Source: JAFNAG01 sp050011535
GTDB taxonomy: Bacteria > Acidobacteriota > UBA6911
Direction of reading: 5' to 3'
Assembly: GCA_050011535.1 (NCBI GenBank)
Contig: JBEKIX010000118.1
Location: forward strand, 1-8,452
DNA length: 8,452 bases
Part shown: positions 5,353 through 8,452 of the stretch, piece after piece
How positions within the stretch are numbered: the first letter of the stretch is position 1
How the letters are laid out: every line of letters begins with the position of its first letter
Position numbers and translations under genes: made by a program
Notes under the pieces: generated by a model
The model's database searches: none
What the model was told of the DNA's origin: nothing
The model's input: the letters and a program-made list of their open reading frames with translations, nothing else

Positions 5353-7884
5353 TTAAAAAGTGCGGTGCGGCCGCTCAATCAACTCACGCAACGCATTCAT
5401 TGGTTCGCCATGGCCAGTCAGCAAACCTTGAGGGAACCTGCGATAATGTAAAATATTCCGGTAAATCTGCGCAGAGATTACCGAATTCAATCCCATCCCG
5501 GCGATGTACTGCAAACGCATATTCAGGTCCTCATTGATCCGGGCGTTGGAGAGCATCGGTTTCAGGTCCGAGGCTCTACCGGCATACGTCGCCAGCAAAT
5601 CCGCCGCTGAAGTGAATCCGGTTTCCGCGAGCGATGCCGACACCCCGGAATAATCAACGCGACTCAGGCGCCGCTGCAATTCATCGATGTTAAGCGGAGA
5701 TGTGCTGGTTCGGCCCAGCAGCACCAAGTCGTAACCGTCGCCGTTCAGGTAGTTGCTCCATACGGTTGCGTCGGGAAATACCTCGAAGAAGGTAGCCATT
5801 TCGGTTTTGACCGTCTCCTCGTCACTTTCGTAAAGCGGCAACCATTGCGCGGCCACTCCGCCCGGATTCAGATGGCTCTTCACGAGTTCGTAGTATTCCT
5901 TCGAGTACAGCGAGGACGTCCCCTTCACCCACGGGTGGATCGGATCGGTGGTGATAACGTCGAACTTGTCCCGGCTGGTGAAGATATAATGCCGTGCGTC
6001 ATCATAGATCAGGCGCGTGCGTCGATCGTTGAGGACATGATAATTTTGATTCCCGAAGAACTCGTTGGAAGCCGGTGGAATGATGGGTTCCAATTCACAG
6101 ATGACAATGCTCCGGACATCCGGGTACTGGACGAAGGACCCGGCGGTGACTCCTGCGCCAAATCCGACCACGAGCACGGAGCGCGGCGCGGGATGAAACA
6201 GAGCCGGTATATGTCCCATCATGCGTTGCAGGCGCATGTCGAGCAACGCCGACGAAGCTTCCGACTTTCCGCTGACATAAAAAAACCGTTGTTCGCCGCG
6301 TTCGGTGATCACCACGGATGCGCTGATTCCTTCGCCTATGAAAAGAGGCTTGGAAGGACGCGGGTCGGCGGCGACATCCAGCCCGCGCAGAATCGGCGCC
6401 ACCCGCCGTCCATACGCGATGACCTGCCATGGAATGTCGGAGACCGCCAGAGACATCCCCCACGCGAGCACAGCAACACCGGGGAATGCCACCGTATACA
6501 TCATGGCCGTTCGCAGCCGCATCCGTTTCCTCAATTGAAAGCCGGCCGCCACAATCGCGACCGCCGCGCCCGCTGCCGAGATCCAGATCAGCAGCTGTTG
6601 CGAGCCTCGCGTTCCGATGGCGGGGATCAACACCAGGCTGAACGCCAATGCGCCCGCGAGGGAACCGGCGGTATTGCAGGCATATACTTCTCCGGACAAC
6701 CGTGCCGGATCCTCTCCTGCGGCAACCGCTCCCGCCAAGGCCAGCGGGAAACTGGCGCCCCACAAAACTGTTGCTGGAAAAATTGTCCTTACACAACGCA
6801 TTATATCGATATCAAAATTGTGCCAGGGACTGAGTGATAGCCACGGATCGACCGGCCAGTAAGGAAGGGAGTTGGCGAGCGTCCAGGCGGTTGCAGAGAT
6901 TGCCGCGGCGAGTAGTATCTGACAGGCGGCCAGCGCCAAACGCGGTTCCCGGACTCTGCGAACCAAGAACGACCCGGCACCGCTGCCGGCCCATAGGCCC
7001 AAAAGGAACACTGCAAGAATGATTGAAAAAGTGTAAACTGTTGGGCCCAACAGCAGTGACAGCAGCCGGGTCCACACTACCTCTGCACCAAGCGCCGTCA
7101 GTCCGGAAAGAGCAATTGCAAGGTATACAAGCAGCGACCCGGGCGCACGCTCAATCTGGCCGGCAGCTTTAACGCGGTCTGCAGCTACCGGGGCTGCCGG
7201 CTGGCGCACACACGTTGCCAAAGCAAAACCAAGCAACCCTACGGCCACATTGATGGCAGCAGCGGTATAGATCCCCACGGCCATGTCATAGACACGTAGC
7301 AGGTAGAAGCCGGCCAGAAGGCAGCCGGCGACCGCACCCGCAATATTGGCGCTGTAAAGCAACCCCATCCATGAAACTCCTTTGGGAGTTGTCGTCATCC
7401 AGCGCGTGATGGCAGGGAGCGAGCCGCCCATCAGTAGGGTCGGGGGCAGCAGGCATATGGCCGCAACTAGGCCCCGCAATATCAATCCAGCTAAGCCGAA
7501 CGATGCCTCCGTGACATAAAGGCGCCCGATCCACGGAACAACGTGCAGCGTAAGGATTCCAAACGCCGCAATCCCCAATTCCAGGAACGCGTATACGACG
7601 ATGGGGTGCTTTCGTATGGATACGAAACCTGGAAGCAAAGCGCTACCCAAACACAACCCTGCCATATAGGCTGCCAGCAGTAGGCCAAGAGATACGGCCG
7701 ATGACCCGATCACCAACTGCAGCAGCTGGAACCAAACGATTTCGTAGATAAGTGCCGCACAGCCGCTGCCGGCCAGCAGCAGAAGAAGCAATGGAAGGAG
7801 TCTGGAGGAAGGTTCCTGAGTTTCGACTTGTAAGTTTTCTGACTTAACGGGCTCCGACCTTTTCTTTACAGGGTTCTTGGACAC
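5353..7884 (-). CDS. Fused MFS-like membrane / spermidine-synthase-like protein
   Basis: An 843-residue protein. Residues 1-28 are a charged tail. Residues about 29-480 hold roughly 13 membrane segments, and residues about 510-725 are a spermidine-synthase-like Rossmann domain. The latter shows G-F-G-A-G (574-578, nucleotide loop), acidic E597, D-D-A-R (628-631), T-D-P-I-H-P-W (646-652) and Q-W-L-P-L-Y (680-685). A helical C-terminal tail follows. The membrane part is an internal duplication about 220 residues apart. This fits the widespread 'fused MFS/spermidine synthase' family, whose reaction is generally not established; aminopropyl or methyl transfer and polyamine handling are guesses. 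The start is GTG at 7884, just after an in-frame TGA, without a clear Shine-Dalgarno. The end carries tandem in-frame stops TAA TAG. The M48-like gene follows 17 nt downstream. Confidence 0.88.
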   Translation of the reverse strand: MSKNPVKKRSEPVKSENLQVETQEPSSRLLPLLLLLLAGSGCAALIYEIVWFQLLQLVIGSSAVSLGLLLAAYMAGLCLGSALLPGFVSIRKHPIVVYAFLELGIAAFGILTLHVVPWIGRLYVTEASFGLAGLILRGLVAAICLLPPTLLMGGSLPAITRWMTTTPKGVSWMGLLYSANIAGAVAGCLLAGFYLLRVYDMAVGIYTAAAINVAVGLLGFALATCVRQPAAPVAADRVKAAGQIERAPGSLLVYLAIALSGLTALGAEVVWTRLLSLLLGPTVYTFSIILAVFLLGLWAGSGAGSFLVRRVREPRLALAACQILLAAAISATAWTLANSLPYWPVDPWLSLSPWHNFDIDIMRCVRTIFPATVLWGASFPLALAGAVAAGEDPARLSGEVYACNTAGSLAGALAFSLVLIPAIGTRGSQQLLIWISAAGAAVAIVAAGFQLRKRMRLRTAMMYTVAFPGVAVLAWGMSLAVSDIPWQVIAYGRRVAPILRGLDVAADPRPSKPLFIGEGISASVVITERGEQRFFYVSGKSEASSALLDMRLQRMMGHIPALFHPAPRSVLVVGFGAGVTAGSFVQYPDVRSIVICELEPIIPPASNEFFGNQNYHVLNDRRTRLIYDDARHYIFTSRDKFDVITTDPIHPWVKGTSSLYSKEYYELVKSHLNPGGVAAQWLPLYESDEETVKTEMATFFEVFPDATVWSNYLNGDGYDLVLLGRTSTSPLNIDELQRRLSRVDYSGVSASLAETGFTSAADLLATYAGRASDLKPMLSNARINEDLNMRLQYIAGMGLNSVISAQIYRNILHYRRFPQGLLTGHGEPMNALRELIERPHRTF

Positions 7885-7995
7885 GGCTCATGGCACTCGC
7901 CGGGATCGGTCCCCGGAACTCTCTCCGCAAACCGGCCCGCTGAATTGTCGTCTCAGTCGAGAACCGACAGACTCATCGCAGTTTTTGTGCACCTA

Positions 7996-8023
7996 GTAAC
8001 ATACAAAATCATTGGTCTGTCAA
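7996..8023 (-). promoter_or_regulatory. Promoter candidate for the minus-strand gene pair
   Basis: On the minus strand a perfect TTGACA (8023-8018) is followed after 16 bases by TGTTAC (8001-7996), a poor -10 match, in an AT-richer stretch. It would give a leader of about 105 nt before the GTG at 7884. The exact -35 box and the position upstream of a gene favour it; the weak -10 box lowers confidence. Confidence 0.35.
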
Positions 8024-8138
8024 GGGGAAATGGAGAATCTGAAAATTCACTTTCTTCAGCAAGAATTTGATGGGCGAACGGTTCGGTGTCGGTATCGGCG
8101 TTGCCGGCGCAATCGCTATTGAAAATGTACAGACAAGT

Positions 8139-8174
8139 TTTCGACGGGGGTCAGCCCCGAAATCGACTCCCGTC
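8139..8174. repeat. Cluster of small inverted repeats
   Basis: TTTC-GACG-GGGG-TCAG-CCCC-GAAA at about 8139-8162 can fold into two stacked 4-bp stems with a bulge. GACGGG (8143-8148) also pairs with CCCGTC (8169-8174). A further short palindrome, TCGGATTCCGA, lies at 8181-8191. There is no flanking gene end that calls for a terminator, and no T-run. It may be part of the decayed repeat that follows. Confidence 0.35.
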
Positions 8175-8302
8175 TAGGATTCGGATTCCGATTTGTTGCG
8201 GCTCTGCCAGAAACCAGGAGCCAGAATGGGTTTGCCCTGCTTCCCGATGAAAAAGGACCCCAACCGGAGGCATAGGGAATTTATGCTCACCAGTCCTGAA
8301 TT

Positions 8303-8452
8303 CCGCGCTGATTCTTCCGATTTCCTTTCTAATTTCAGATCTCCTGACATAGGAATCCACACAAATGTCCGCTTCTCGGTCAGATTTCATTCCTTTCAGC
8401 CTCACTTGCGTCAAGCAGGAATAGCGGACAGTTTTGGGTCCCCGTCTCAGGG
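8303..8452. repeat. Decayed interspersed repeat, right copy
   Basis: This segment shares colinear blocks with the left edge of the window: 8310-8334 with 40-64 (21 of 25 bases), an identical TCAGATCTCCT (8335-8345), TCCGCTT (8368-8374), CGTCAAG (8409-8415) and GTCTCAGGG (8444-8452, also at 215-223). Read on the minus strand it encodes RRSEIRKEIGRISA in one frame, suggesting descent from a short coding element. The copy may continue beyond the window. Confidence 0.45.

Larger units (their letters stand above)
7885..8452. other. Non-coding region upstream of the minus-strand gene pair
   Basis: No supported gene is present. It holds the leader and promoter candidate of the minus-strand pair (7885-8023), a CCGGG/CCCGG hairpin at 7900-7916 just before the GTG start, small G/C hairpins at 8139-8174, and a decayed repeat (about 8303-8452). 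An 87-codon minus-strand frame (8151-8414) has no recognisable domain and overlaps the repeat, so it is more likely a remnant than a gene. The window ends inside this region. Confidence 0.75.

Noticed and set aside
6095..6796. 233-codon minus-strand frame in another phase
   Set aside because: It overlaps the membrane and Rossmann parts of the fused protein out of frame and shows no membrane segments or family motif.
5845..6837. 330-codon plus-strand open frame
   Set aside because: It is antisense to the fused MFS/spermidine-synthase gene, whose motifs are clear in the other strand; the plus-strand protein is Arg/His-rich with no recognisable fold.
7844..7891. 15-codon overlapping frame as a leader peptide
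   Set aside because: It has no ribosome binding site and no amino-acid run suggesting attenuation; kept only as a remark on the GTG start.
8151..8414. 87-codon minus-strand frame near the right edge
   Set aside because: It overlaps the decayed repeat whose left copy carries a frame-breaking insertion; a remnant is more likely than a working gene.
1..8452. CRISPR array, tRNA, rRNA or intact transposase gene
   Set aside because: No regularly spaced repeats, no tRNA- or rRNA-like sequence and no transposase motif were seen in either strand.

Overview
The window looks like chromosomal DNA of a soil-type Acidobacteriota bacterium, most like the Bryobacterales/'Solibacter' group. This placement is an inference from gene content (a very large TonB-dependent receptor with an N-terminal carboxypeptidase-regulatory-like domain, a fused MFS/spermidine-synthase-like protein, and a small M48-like protein of a type I recall from that group) and from the moderately GC-rich coding DNA. 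It is not proven by any marker gene. There is no rRNA, tRNA, CRISPR array, intact insertion sequence or phage gene in view.

Layout. Positions 1-695 are non-coding: a decayed pyrimidine-rich repeat at the left edge, an AT-rich stretch with a consensus-like -35 box, a second promoter candidate near 508-536, and a leader of about 150 nt with predicted RNA structure and a strong Shine-Dalgarno site. Positions 696-4544 (+) encode a 1282-residue outer-membrane TonB-dependent receptor. The convergent intergenic gap 4545-4714 holds a GC-rich 15-bp hairpin (4582-4614) and a separate 97-bp nested inverted repeat (4621-4717). On the minus strand, a gene for an 843-residue membrane protein fused to a spermidine-synthase-like domain (7884-5353) is followed after 17 nt by a gene for a 206-residue M48-like zinc-metallopeptidase homologue (5335-4715), so the two are probably co-transcribed. 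Positions 7885-8452 are non-coding: a promoter candidate for the minus-strand pair, small hairpins, and a second decayed repeat that resembles the left edge of the window.

How the parts may work together. The receptor would sit in the outer membrane and take up or bind an unidentified ligand. No SusD partner, TonB/ExbBD gene or degradative enzyme is next to it, so its substrate cannot be inferred. The minus-strand pair joins an inner-membrane protein with a cytosolic methyltransferase/aminopropyltransferase-fold domain to a small, possibly exported metallopeptidase-fold protein. Its most striking feature is that the expected HExGH zinc-site motif reads H-M-L-G-H: the catalytic glutamate is methionine while the flanking histidines and the downstream E-L-R-A-D motif are kept. 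This suggests a pseudoprotease or a zinc-binding protein with a non-catalytic role.

The other notable features are the two related repeat remnants at the window edges, the nested inverted repeat between the convergent genes, a run of overlapping hairpins inside the receptor gene, and a leader that may sequester the receptor's ribosome binding site.
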